The position numbers and the translations under genes are program-made. Of a stretch of 64,000 bases of DNA, positions 34,647-41,567 are shown piece by piece; positions within the stretch are counted from its first letter, which is position 1, and every line of letters begins with the position of its first letter. The notes under the pieces were generated by a model that saw only the letters and a program-made list of their open reading frames with translations, did not search any database and was not told the DNA's origin. The stretch comes from Guptibacillus hwajinpoensis. GTDB taxonomy: Bacteria > Bacillota > Bacilli > Bacillales > Guptibacillaceae. The stretch spans positions 1-64,000 of the forward strand of contig NZ_SWFM01000009.1 in NCBI RefSeq assembly GCF_005144865.1. The letters run 5' to 3'.

Positions 34647-35747
34647 TTACCTTATAATTTGTAACTCTTTCGGATACTTTGTTAGCGTCTCGTAACCATT
34701 ATCCGTAACAAGTACATCATCCTCAATACGAACTCCGCCGACTTCAGGAAGATAGATACCCGGTTCAATCGTATAAGTCATTCCCTTTTGAAGAAGGCTA
34801 TCATTTTTCTCACTCATCGACGGGTACTCATGTACTTCAATACCAATGCCATGACCGATTCGATGAGGGAAGAAATCTCCATAACCAGCCTCACTTATGA
34901 CATTGCGGGCAGCAAGATCAATATCACCAAGACGTGTGCCAGGCTTAGAGATCGAAAGTGACTCGTTCTGCGCTCGTAACACTGTTTCATAAATTTCTTT
35001 TTGTTTCTCATTAATATTACCGAAAGCAACAGTTCTTGTGATGTCTGAACAATAGCCATTCAAAACGACACCAAGATCAAATAACACTAAATCGCCTGTT
35101 TTCAGTTTACGCTGCCCTGGGTTCCCATGAGGTTGGCCCGACTTTTCACCAAATAAAACCATTGTGGAAAACGACATTTCTCGGATTCCTTTTTTCTTCA
35201 ATTCAAATTCAATTGTCGCCAGAACTTCCATCTCAGTAATGCCTTCTTGAAGAGCTTCTACCCCAGTTTGAACGCCAAAGTCAGCGAGCGACGCTGCTTC
35301 TCTTAAAATCTCAATTTCCTTCTCATCTTTTATGAGGCGCAGTTCATTAAGCCCAAGTTCTGCTGAATGAAACCCAATCTCTGAGAAGTGGTTCTGAAGC
35401 TTTTCAACTCGTTCATAAGCTAGTGTAGATTTTTCAATTGAAGCAGATTTAGGATTTTGTATACCACGTGCTTTCAATGCTTCATGTATAAAATCAAACG
35501 GTTCTTCTGAATCACTATATCCAATAATGTCGTACTGCCAACCTGCATCGCGTGCTTGAGACTCTTCCATGCCTGGACAAACAAGAAACGGCTCATGATT
35601 TGGAACGACAAAAAGACCAAGTAACCTTTCATGTGGTTCACAATGGAAGTTTGTTAAGTAGAATACATTTGATGGTGAATGGAGGAAAGCAAAATCCTGA
35701 TTCTGCTCAGTAAGCCACTCTGTAAATTTAGTTAAACGTTCGTTCAT
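34647..35747 (-). CDS. M24 family aminopeptidase (Xaa-Pro type)
   Basis: 366 aa: N-terminal creatinase-like domain (about 1-130) and a C-terminal pita-bread metallopeptidase with all five metal ligands in place (LFDLGVVLNGYCSDITRT, HRIGHGIGIEVHE, TIEPGIY, GGVRIEDDVLV). It cleaves Xaa-Pro or similar N-terminal bonds. The start at 35747 (AAAGGATG upstream) is preferred over 35789. Confidence 0.92.
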   Translation of the reverse strand: MNERLTKFTEWLTEQNQDFAFLHSPSNVFYLTNFHCEPHERLLGLFVVPNHEPFLVCPGMEESQARDAGWQYDIIGYSDSEEPFDFIHEALKARGIQNPKSASIEKSTLAYERVEKLQNHFSEIGFHSAELGLNELRLIKDEKEIEILREAASLADFGVQTGVEALQEGITEMEVLATIEFELKKKGIREMSFSTMVLFGEKSGQPHGNPGQRKLKTGDLVLFDLGVVLNGYCSDITRTVAFGNINEKQKEIYETVLRAQNESLSISKPGTRLGDIDLAARNVISEAGYGDFFPHRIGHGIGIEVHEYPSMSEKNDSLLQKGMTYTIEPGIYLPEVGGVRIEDDVLVTDNGYETLTKYPKELQIIR

Positions 35748-35879
35748 ATTAGCACATCCTTTTTCCATTACTTCGCTATAAACTACCATTTATGTAGTTG
35801 TATTCCCCACTAGCTTATCATAAATAACGATAACGCAAGGCGAACAAGTCCCCTCACCTTTATTTGTTTCAGACCAAAC

Positions 35880-36010
35880 CAAAAAAATAGCTGCCTACGA
35901 TGGCAGCTATTAATTTCAAACAATTGGAGAAGGGGGAACTTCTTTCGCTTTGTTTGAGCTATGCAATTTGAACGTGTCGGGGAACACAATTCATGTTTAT
36001 TTCTTTTATG
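35880..36010 (-). ncRNA. Putative Fur-controlled small RNA, FsrA-like
   Basis: Minus-strand transcript predicted from TTGACT/TATCAT promoter (36017-36045; start near 36010) to a terminator (stem ATAGCTGCC/GGCAGCTAT, seven T; 35880-35910), about 130 nt. Two hairpins precede the terminator. Hairpin 1 (35970-35992) has GUGU/ACAC paired around UCCCCG, extended by GAAU/GUUC. Hairpin 2 (35928-35943) has AGAAG/CUUCU around UUCCCC. Both therefore show CCCC in the loop, as expected for RNAs that pair with ribosome binding sites. The Fur box on the -10 and the C-rich loops resemble B. subtilis FsrA, the iron-sparing RNA. No ORF with a ribosome site. Homology to FsrA is inferred, not shown. Confidence 0.75.
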
Positions 36011-36012
36011 CT

Positions 36013-36045
36013 GATAATGATAATCTTTATCAATTAAAAAGTCAA
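36013..36045 (-). promoter_or_regulatory. Fur box over the small-RNA promoter
   Basis: GATAATGATAATCTTTATC (36013-36031) differs from the 19-bp Fur consensus at one position and covers the -10 TATCAT (36017-36022). The -35 TTGACT (36040-36045) is 17 bp away and overlaps the stop codon of the 55-aa ORF. Confidence 0.88.
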
Positions 36046-36209
36046 TACGATTTTCTGAAAATGAATTGGGATGCTTTTTCTGGGCGATTTACTTCTTTCT
36101 TACGGATATATCCACTTTTAATAGCTTCAGCTCTAAGTACAACTGCAAACGCACCGAATGAAAGAACCAAGATCAAAAAGAACATTGAGATTTGTACGAA
36201 TTCAATCAT
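36042..36209 (-). CDS. Small membrane protein, 55 aa, Fur-controlled
   Basis: ORF on the minus strand: MIEFVQISMFFLILVLSFGA at the N terminus is a single membrane helix, followed by a basic cytosolic tail with IKSGYIRKKEVNRPEK. AGGGGTG four bases before the ATG. Its promoter (TTCTCA, 17 bp, TATAAT) carries a perfect Fur palindrome, so it should be expressed under iron limitation. No family recognised. Its transcript would continue through the small RNA to the shared terminator at 35880. Confidence 0.75.
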   Translation of the reverse strand: MIEFVQISMFFLILVLSFGAFAVVLRAEAIKSGYIRKKEVNRPEKASQFIFRKSY

Positions 36210-36239
36210 TTTACACCCCTAATTTCATTAGTTTTGCTC

Positions 36240-36281
36240 ATTATAGCACGGCTTAATGATAATGAGAAGCATTATCATTAA
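36240..36281 (-). promoter_or_regulatory. Promoter with perfect Fur palindrome
   Basis: Arms TTAATGATAATG (36253-36264) and CATTATCATTAA (36270-36281) are exact inverted repeats around AGAAG, the form of a Fur box. They overlap the -35 TTCTCA (36263-36268) of a promoter with -10 TATAAT (36240-36245, 17-bp spacer). The site also lies about 100 bp upstream of the divergent aldo/keto reductase gene, which may share the control. Confidence 0.88.
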
Positions 36282-36380
36282 GGCTGAGGCTTCATTATAA
36301 GCAAAGACCTTTTGGTTGTGCAAGCGGTTTTATTACACTATTATGAAAGGTGTACTTATACGCAATCAGGAGGTAACAAT

Positions 36381-37283
36381 ATGCAACGTGTTGATATTAC
36401 TAATGATTTATCATTTTCCCGCATCATTCATGGATTATGGCGTCTTGCGGATTGGAATCAGTCTAGCGAAGAAACACTCTCTTTAATTGAACATAACCTT
36501 GAGCGCGGTATAACAACGTTTGACCATGCCGACTTATATGGAAGTTACGCGTGTGAAGAGCTTTTTGGTAAAGCCCTTGCGCTTAAGCCTTCCCTTCGAG
36601 ATGAAATGGAAATTGTAACGAAATGCGGTATCGTGATTGAATCACCTAATCGTCCAACACATCAATCTCATCATTACAACACGAGCAAAGAACATATTAT
36701 TGCTTCAGCTGAACAATCTCTTAAGTCGCTTGGCATTGATTACATAGATGTTCTATTGATTCATCGTCCAGATCCATTTATGGACCCTGAACAAGTTGGA
36801 GAAGCTTTTTCTACTTTAAAACAGGATGGTAAAGTTCGTCATTTCGGTGTCTCAAACTTTAAGCATCATCAATTTAACATGCTACAGTCATATGTTGACC
36901 AGCCGTTAATCACGAATCAAATTGAACTATCTGCTTATAACCTGGAAAACTTCGAGGACGGTACACTAGACCTTTGTCAGGAAAAGCGAATGAAGCCAAT
37001 GGCATGGTCTCCTCTTGCGGGTGGTAAAGTTTTCACTGCCAATGATGAGAAAGCAGTCCGTCTTCGCCAGACAGTTGAGAAAGTGGCATCTGAAATTGGC
37101 GCAGAAGGCATGGATCAAGTTCTTTACGCATGGCTTTTAAACCACCCAGCAAACATAATGCCAATTGTAGGTTCAGGAAAACCTGAACGAATTGACAGTG
37201 CGGTTGATGCGCTAAATTACTCATTAACACGCGATCAGTGGTTTGAGATTCTTACAAGCTCAATGGGATATGACATTCCTTAA
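36381..37283 (+). CDS. Aldo/keto reductase (YdhF type)
   Basis: 300-aa TIM-barrel reductase: catalytic Asp/Tyr/Lys region FDHADLYGSYACEELFGKAL, KCGI, histidine in LLIHRPDP, and NADP-binding GSGKPERID. The start at 36381 has CAGGAGGT at seven bases; the frame is open from 36312. Resembles E. coli YdhF. Because of the Fur palindrome upstream, iron control is possible but unproved. Confidence 0.9.
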   Translation: MQRVDITNDLSFSRIIHGLWRLADWNQSSEETLSLIEHNLERGITTFDHADLYGSYACEELFGKALALKPSLRDEMEIVTKCGIVIESPNRPTHQSHHYNTSKEHIIASAEQSLKSLGIDYIDVLLIHRPDPFMDPEQVGEAFSTLKQDGKVRHFGVSNFKHHQFNMLQSYVDQPLITNQIELSAYNLENFEDGTLDLCQEKRMKPMAWSPLAGGKVFTANDEKAVRLRQTVEKVASEIGAEGMDQVLYAWLLNHPANIMPIVGSGKPERIDSAVDALNYSLTRDQWFEILTSSMGYDIP

Positions 37284-37304
37284 ACACATTTGTCTATTAA
37301 GATC

Positions 37305-37339
37305 AAAAGCTTCTTCCCTCAAGGGAGGAAGCTTTTTTA
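37305..37339 (+). terminator. Terminator after aldo/keto reductase
   Basis: Stem AAAAGCTTCTTCC/GGAGGAAGCTTTT with T-rich tail; copy D of the repeat begins four bases later. Confidence 0.85.
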
Positions 37340-37342
37340 ATA

Positions 37343-37573
37343 GGCTGTTTTCGTAAACATTGTTTCAATAATGCTGTTGATTTCCGCTCCAGGATGCTCG
37401 CTTTCCGCGGGGCGGGACGCTTGAGCCTCCTCAGCGCACAAAAACATTGCGCCTGTTGGGTCTCACCTGTCCCGCTAGTCCCGCAGGAGTCGAGCACCTT
37501 ACGCTCCAATCAGCTAAGTTTGGTTCTTTATACAAAAACTCTTTCAAAAGCAACAATCTTTGAGAAAAGAGCC
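37343..37573 (-). repeat. MITE-like repeat, copy D
   Basis: 231-bp copy between convergent genes. Left end GGCTGTTTTCGTAAACATTG, right end CAATCTTTGAGAAAAGAGCC. Core CAGGATGCTCGCTTTCCGCG ... GTCCCGCAGGAGTCGAGCAC with an altered loop (CAGCGCACAAAAACATTGCGCCTG), itself partly self-complementary. Confidence 0.85.
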
Positions 37574-37639
37574 TTTTATTATGAACATCATAAGTCAGCA
37601 CTCATTAAACAAACGTTTATTTAATTCATTCTTGTCACT

Positions 37640-37667
37640 AAAAAATCAGCACATTAACCGTGCTGAT
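37640..37667 (-). terminator. Terminator after doxX
   Basis: Stem ATCAGCAC/GTGCTGAT followed by TTTTT on the minus strand, overlapping the doxX stop. Confidence 0.78.
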
Positions 37668-38058
37668 CTATTTCTTTATTTTTATTTAGTAGCACCCCAG
37701 AAATAGCAAGTTTTCTACTCCCTGTAAACGCAAGAATGAAAGATAGGCCAAGAAGAGAAAGCGGGAATTCGTAGCCACCGATTAAACCCATTCGAAACTT
37801 TACAAGTACGATGGCTCCCATCATCGTAAGTCCAAGGAGAATAGCAGACGGAACGACGAAAATGCCTAGAATAAGAAATGCTCCTCCCAAAGCTTCAATG
37901 ATCGCTGTAGCGTAAGCAAGCCAAGCAGGCTGACCAATTTTTTCGAACATCGCAATCGTGTTCTCCATTCCGCCAAGCTTCTGTATACCATGAGCTAACA
38001 TAATGATTCCAAGAGTAATTCTTCCTCCTAGTAAGCCCCATTCTATTTTTGATTCCAC
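37654..38058 (-). CDS. DoxX family membrane protein
   Basis: 134 aa with four membrane helices; typical DoxX features are GRITLGIIMLAHGIQKLGG near the N terminus and FRMGLIGGYEFPLSLLG in the third helix. DoxX proteins are small integral membrane proteins linked to redox in some bacteria; role here unknown. The frame starts with GTG at 38067; a second GTG at 38058 has better spacing to GGGGTG. Confidence 0.85.
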   Translation of the reverse strand: MESKIEWGLLGGRITLGIIMLAHGIQKLGGMENTIAMFEKIGQPAWLAYATAIIEALGGAFLILGIFVVPSAILLGLTMMGAIVLVKFRMGLIGGYEFPLSLLGLSFILAFTGSRKLAISGVLLNKNKEIDQHG

Positions 38059-38117
38059 TACTAGCACCCCATTTTATTGTTTCTTAGCTAACGTGCGAGA
38101 AGCGTAATTAGATCACT

Positions 38118-38687
38118 TTACACCCGAGCAGATGGACGATTACTTTGTAATAACCTTGCTTGAACAAGTCGTTTACGTACCGTTATTCCTAACCAGCTAG
38201 CAAGAAATGCCTTGATTAAACCCACAATAATAAAAGGATAAACCCCAAAAACAAATGCATCACTCCAAGATAATTCTGCAACAAATTTTAACTGAATTGT
38301 TCCAAGACATAAGATCAAGACCATAGCAACGGTATTCGCTATGAGAGCGTTCGTAAACGAAAAAGATGTTTTTTCTAGAATTAGTCCAGTTATATAAGCT
38401 GCTACAATAAAAGCAAAGATATATCCTCCTGTTGGGCCAAACAGGACGCCTAGTCCTCCCTTTGCTTGTGCAAATACAGGTAGCCCAATTGCTCCAAGTG
38501 CAGCATAACAAATCATGGTTATAGCACCGTAACGGCTACCAAGAATAGTAGCCGTTAACCCTACAGCTAGTGTCTGACCGCTTATAGGAACAAGAGGTAG
38601 TGGAATTTCAATTTGGGCAAGGATTGATGTTATGGCTGCAAAGATTCCACATACTATCGTCATTCGAAGCTTATTCGTGTTTCTCAT
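38118..38687 (-). CDS. bioY: Biotin transporter BioY
   Basis: 189 aa, six membrane helices, with the BioY signatures PLPLVPISGQTLAVGL and AKGGLGVLFGPTGGYIFAF. BioY is the S component of the biotin ECF transporter. The start at 38687 is set by AAAGGGGGG. A perfect BirA operator lies just upstream, so the gene should be repressed when biotin is abundant. Confidence 0.95.
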   Translation of the reverse strand: MRNTNKLRMTIVCGIFAAITSILAQIEIPLPLVPISGQTLAVGLTATILGSRYGAITMICYAALGAIGLPVFAQAKGGLGVLFGPTGGYIFAFIVAAYITGLILEKTSFSFTNALIANTVAMVLILCLGTIQLKFVAELSWSDAFVFGVYPFIIVGLIKAFLASWLGITVRKRLVQARLLQSNRPSARV

Positions 38688-38700
38688 TCTTCTCCCCCCT

Positions 38701-38737
38701 TTAATGTTAACCAATATAATTAATAGGTTAACATTAA
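38701..38737 (-). promoter_or_regulatory. BirA biotin operator of bioY
   Basis: Perfect 12-bp arms TTAATGTTAACC (38701-38712) and GGTTAACATTAA (38726-38737) around a 13-bp A/T spacer: the BirA repressor site form (TGTTAAC, about 15 bp, GTTAACA). It covers the bioY promoter region, 14 bp upstream of the start codon. Confidence 0.9.
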
Positions 38738-38759
38738 AGTAAAAGACATGAAAGTTTTT

Positions 38760-39533
38760 TTATGGCATGCTTTCATCAATCATCTCAAATCCAGGAATCA
38801 TCTCGGATAACCTCACAATAACAGCATCATCCTTATAGATCGGGATATACTCGGTTAGAACAGCTACCATCTTCTCGCCAGCGATACCTACGTGTCCAAT
38901 GGCTATATGAGCATCATTATCTTTCAAGCGTTCAGCGAGCTCCTGCGCCTTTCTACTCATATGTCGAATTGTATAAACGTCATCAAAGAACAGTTCATTT
39001 TCAAGATACGGAACTCCGATTTCTTCTGATAACTCTGGGATCACGGTTTTATCGGTTGTTCTACTATCAAGGTAATAAAGACCTCTTTCACGACAAATCT
39101 CTAGTACAATTCTCATAACCCGCTCATCAGCTGTTGCTTTTGAACCCATATGATGATTCATTCCAACTGCATGTGGCACAGCATCAATAGCAGCATTAAT
39201 ACGCTTTCTAATCTCTCCATTAGATAAATTTGTTGTTATAGCCCCTGGTCCAAGCCAGCTTTTCTTGCCTTTAATTGGCTCCATTGGAACATGGACAATC
39301 ACTTCATGCCCAAGACTGTGAGCAAGATTAGCATCACGCTCAGTGGTTTCGAGAAATGGCATAATCGCAACCGTCAAAGTAACGGGAAGCTTTAGCATTT
39401 CATCCGTACCACCCATGTTATTCCCAAAGTCATCAATCACAATTGCAAGCTCTCTATCACCTTTGGTACTTTCAGCTGACACTTGATTGGGAAGTAAGGT
39501 AATGAATAATAGGACACATAAGAACATTCTCAT
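38760..39533 (-). CDS. Divergent polysaccharide deacetylase (YibQ family), secreted
   Basis: 257 aa with an N-terminal signal peptide (about 1-20, cleavage near VSA). The NodB-like core is divergent: LAIVIDDFGNN replaces the usual metal site start; VIVHVPMEP and MNHHMGSKAT follow. It matches the DUF610/YibQ family, whose enzymatic role is uncertain. AGGAGTG precedes the ATG. Upstream of bioY on the same strand. Confidence 0.88.
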   Translation of the reverse strand: MRMFLCVLLFITLLPNQVSAESTKGDRELAIVIDDFGNNMGGTDEMLKLPVTLTVAIMPFLETTERDANLAHSLGHEVIVHVPMEPIKGKKSWLGPGAITTNLSNGEIRKRINAAIDAVPHAVGMNHHMGSKATADERVMRIVLEICRERGLYYLDSRTTDKTVIPELSEEIGVPYLENELFFDDVYTIRHMSRKAQELAERLKDNDAHIAIGHVGIAGEKMVAVLTEYIPIYKDDAVIVRLSEMIPGFEMIDESMP

Positions 39534-39750
39534 CGACTCACACTCCTTTCATTTCTTAACATCCCCAATCATTAGAAGCTTAATGAGTTTGTGGTAATTT
39601 AGGCTTTTTCTATACAACTAGATGAGATTTAATGGAGAAGGGTAAATAAATTCTTTTTCCATACTCATTCTGAGAAAGGTTTTTCAATACTAATTCAAGG
39701 GCATAGTAAAGATAGACTACAAGAAATGCATACTTAAAGGAGAGACAACC

Positions 39751-40263
39751 ATGGAAAACAAATATATTCGCGAATCACGTGTTGTCAAAACAAGCCACGT
39801 ATTCCCTGAAGCAACGAACAATCACAAAACTCTTTTCGGCGGCCAGCTCATGAGGGACATCGATGACATCGCATCAATAGCAGCCATGCGTCATTGCCGG
39901 AGTGAAGTCGTAACGGCCTCAACTGATTCAGTTGATTTCCTCTATCCAATTACTCCAGACGACTCTGTTTGTCTTGAAGCATATGTTACGTTTACCGGTA
40001 AATCTTCGATGGAAGTGTTTGTAAAAGTAATCGCAGAGCATCTTTTATCTGGCGAACGAAAGATTGGAGCTACAGCTTTCCTTACATTCGTTTCCCTTGA
40101 TGAAAATAAAAACCCACTTAGCGTTCCAAAAGTAATACCTGAAACAGAAGAAGAAAAGAACCTTCACGAAACTGCACCAGCCCGTGCCCAAAAACGCCGT
40201 GAACACCGTCAAGCAAGTAAAGAACTAGCCGGCCTCCTAACCACCCAAAAACCCTGGGAATAA
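39751..40263 (+). CDS. Acyl-CoA thioesterase (YkhA/YciA type hot-dog)
   Basis: 170-aa hot-dog thioesterase: VFPEATNNHKTLFGGQLMRDIDDIA holds the catalytic aspartate segment, followed by SVDFLYPITPDDSV. Hydrolyses acyl-CoA esters. AAAGGAGAG precedes the ATG. The stop codon is directly followed by the four-unit repeat array and then by the terminator. Confidence 0.93.
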   Translation: MENKYIRESRVVKTSHVFPEATNNHKTLFGGQLMRDIDDIASIAAMRHCRSEVVTASTDSVDFLYPITPDDSVCLEAYVTFTGKSSMEVFVKVIAEHLLSGERKIGATAFLTFVSLDENKNPLSVPKVIPETEEEKNLHETAPARAQKRREHRQASKELAGLLTTQKPWE

Positions 40264-40747
40264 CAAAAGCGGAAGTGCCCCGTTAGGCCCGAAAAGCGCT
40301 GGAGCCTTATGAAAAGAACACGCTCTTTGTGTTCATTTCATAAGGTGAAGCGATCGAGGGACTGGGGCACTGCAGCTAGACGATACAAAAGCGGAAGTGC
40401 CCGTTTAGCTTCGACAAGCGTTGGAGCCTTTTAAAAAGAACACGCTCTTTGTGTTCATTTTAAATGGTGAAACGATCGAGAAGCTGGGCACTGCAGCTAG
40501 ATGATACAAAAGCGGAAGTGCCCCGTTAGGCCCGAAAAGCGTTGGAGCCTTATGAAAAGAACACGCTCTTTGTGTTCATTTTAAATGGTGAAACGATCGA
40601 GAAGCTGGGCACTGCAGCTAGATGATACAAAAGCGGAAGTGCCCCGTTAGGCCCGAAAAGCGTTGGAACCATACAAAAAGAACACGCCTTTTGTATTCAT
40701 TTTGTATGGTGAAACGGTCGAGAGGCTGGGCACTGCAGCTAGATGAT
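40263..40747 (+). repeat. Tandem array of four structured 121-bp units
   Basis: Units begin at 40263, 40385, 40506 and 40627, each starting ACAAAAGCGGAAGTGCCC and ending GCAGCTAGAYGAT. Each unit folds on itself. Outer stem AGTGCCCC/GGGGCACT in unit 1 (AGTGCCC/GGGCACT in unit 2). Middle stem AGCTTC/GAAGCT in unit 2. Inner stem CCTTATGAAA/TTTCATAAGG in unit 1 and CCATACAAAA/TTTTGTATGG in unit 4, then AACAC/GTGTT. The stem sequences differ while pairing is kept. Unit 3 joins a unit 1-like left half to a unit 2-like right half and pairs badly. The array is bordered by ACAAAAGCG on both sides. Confidence 0.9.
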
Positions 40748-40790
40748 ACAAAAGCGACGGCCATAATCGGCCGTCGCTTTTGTTCGTTTT
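40748..40790 (+). terminator. Terminator behind the array
   Basis: Perfect 15-bp stem ACAAAAGCGACGGCC/GGCCGTCGCTTTTGT followed by a T run on the plus strand. Its left arm starts with the same ACAAAAGCG that begins each array unit. Confidence 0.88.
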
Positions 40791-40809
40791 TTTCATATCC
40801 TGTTACTTA

Positions 40810-41139
40810 CTAGATTATGTCGTATCCGATTGAAAGAATAATTAGAAGAAGTACAATAACCGCGATCCAGTAAACTTTTGTTGATTCTGAACGCTTTCTT
40901 CTCCCTACAACGACTTCCATAAATCCAATTAGGACAATTGCTAGGATACCCTTGAATACATAGAGCAGTGGGAAACCGATCATCACTAACATACTAACCC
41001 CAGTAATAATCATAATCAGGTAGAATAAACGCTGAATCATCGGCGTGATTTTTTGATTAGGGGCAAAATAACTGATAACTAATAGTAGAACAAGAATCGC
41101 CCATGACCCCGCATGAGACTGTAGTAAAATATTGTACAT
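40810..41139 (-). CDS. yisL: YisL family (DUF1516) membrane protein
   Basis: 109 aa, four predicted membrane helices covering most of the protein; N-terminal HAGSWAILVLLLVISYF and GFPLLYVFKGILAIVLIGFME are typical of YisL/DUF1516. Function unknown. AAGGGGAAC precedes the ATG. Confidence 0.82.
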   Translation of the reverse strand: MYNILLQSHAGSWAILVLLLVISYFAPNQKITPMIQRLFYLIMIITGVSMLVMIGFPLLYVFKGILAIVLIGFMEVVVGRRKRSESTKVYWIAVIVLLLIILSIGYDII

Positions 41140-41290
41140 TAATGTTCCCCTTCCAATTCTTTATGGTTATGACAATTGCCATACCTTAATAGTAGATAGG
41201 AAGTAGAACGGACACAAGTCCTAATATGAAATAGTCTCAAAAAATTTATGCTAATGTGAACCTATAATGACTAATTTAGTGAAAATAAAA

Positions 41291-41519
41291 GGCTCTTTTC
41301 GTAGACATTGTTGCTTTTACTGTATAGCGTTTGATTTCCGCTGCAGGATGCTCGCTTTCCGCGGGGCGGGCGGTGAGCCTCCTCGTCGCTTACGCTCCTT
41401 TGGGGTCTCACCTGTCCCGCTAGTCCCGCAGGAGTCGAGCATCCTTCCGCTCCAATCAGCGAAGTGTGTGTTTTTATTCAATAATTATTTCAAAAGCAAC
41501 AATCTTTTAGAAAAGAGCC
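41291..41519 (-). repeat. MITE-like repeat, copy E (best preserved)
   Basis: 229 bp. Terminal inverted repeats: GGCTCTTTTCGTAGACATTG followed by TTGCTTTT, and AAAAGCAACAATCTTTTAGA followed by AAAGAGCC. Core hairpin: GGATGCTCG/CGAGCATCC, GCGGG/CCCGC and GGTGAG/CTCACC stems in order. Lies between yisL and mtlD. Confidence 0.88.
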
Positions 41520-41523
41520 AAGT

Positions 41524-41553
41524 AAAAAGAGAAGCTCCAGCTTGAGCTTCTCT
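41524..41553 (-). terminator. Terminator of the mtl operon
   Basis: Perfect stem AGAGAAGCTC/GAGCTTCTCT with loop CAGCTT and T run on the minus strand. Confidence 0.88.
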
Positions 41554-41567
41554 TTCAGCAGATCAAC

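Noticed and set aside
35912..35983. 23-codon ORF (GTG start) inside the small RNA on the minus strand
   Set aside because: No ribosome binding site precedes the GTG, and the C-rich segments fold into hairpins; better explained as non-coding RNA.
35950..36222. 90-aa plus-strand ORF across the Fur locus
   Set aside because: It runs antisense to the 55-aa ORF and through both promoter and Fur box, with no ribosome site.
40263..40747. Repeat array as a CRISPR array
   Set aside because: Units of 121 bp are repeated end to end without unique spacers and without cas genes; it is a structured tandem repeat.
41267..41545. 92-aa ORF through repeat copy E, and similar ORFs in copies C and D
   Set aside because: They arise from the open GC-rich hairpin core in several copies and frames; no ribosome site, so not counted as genes.
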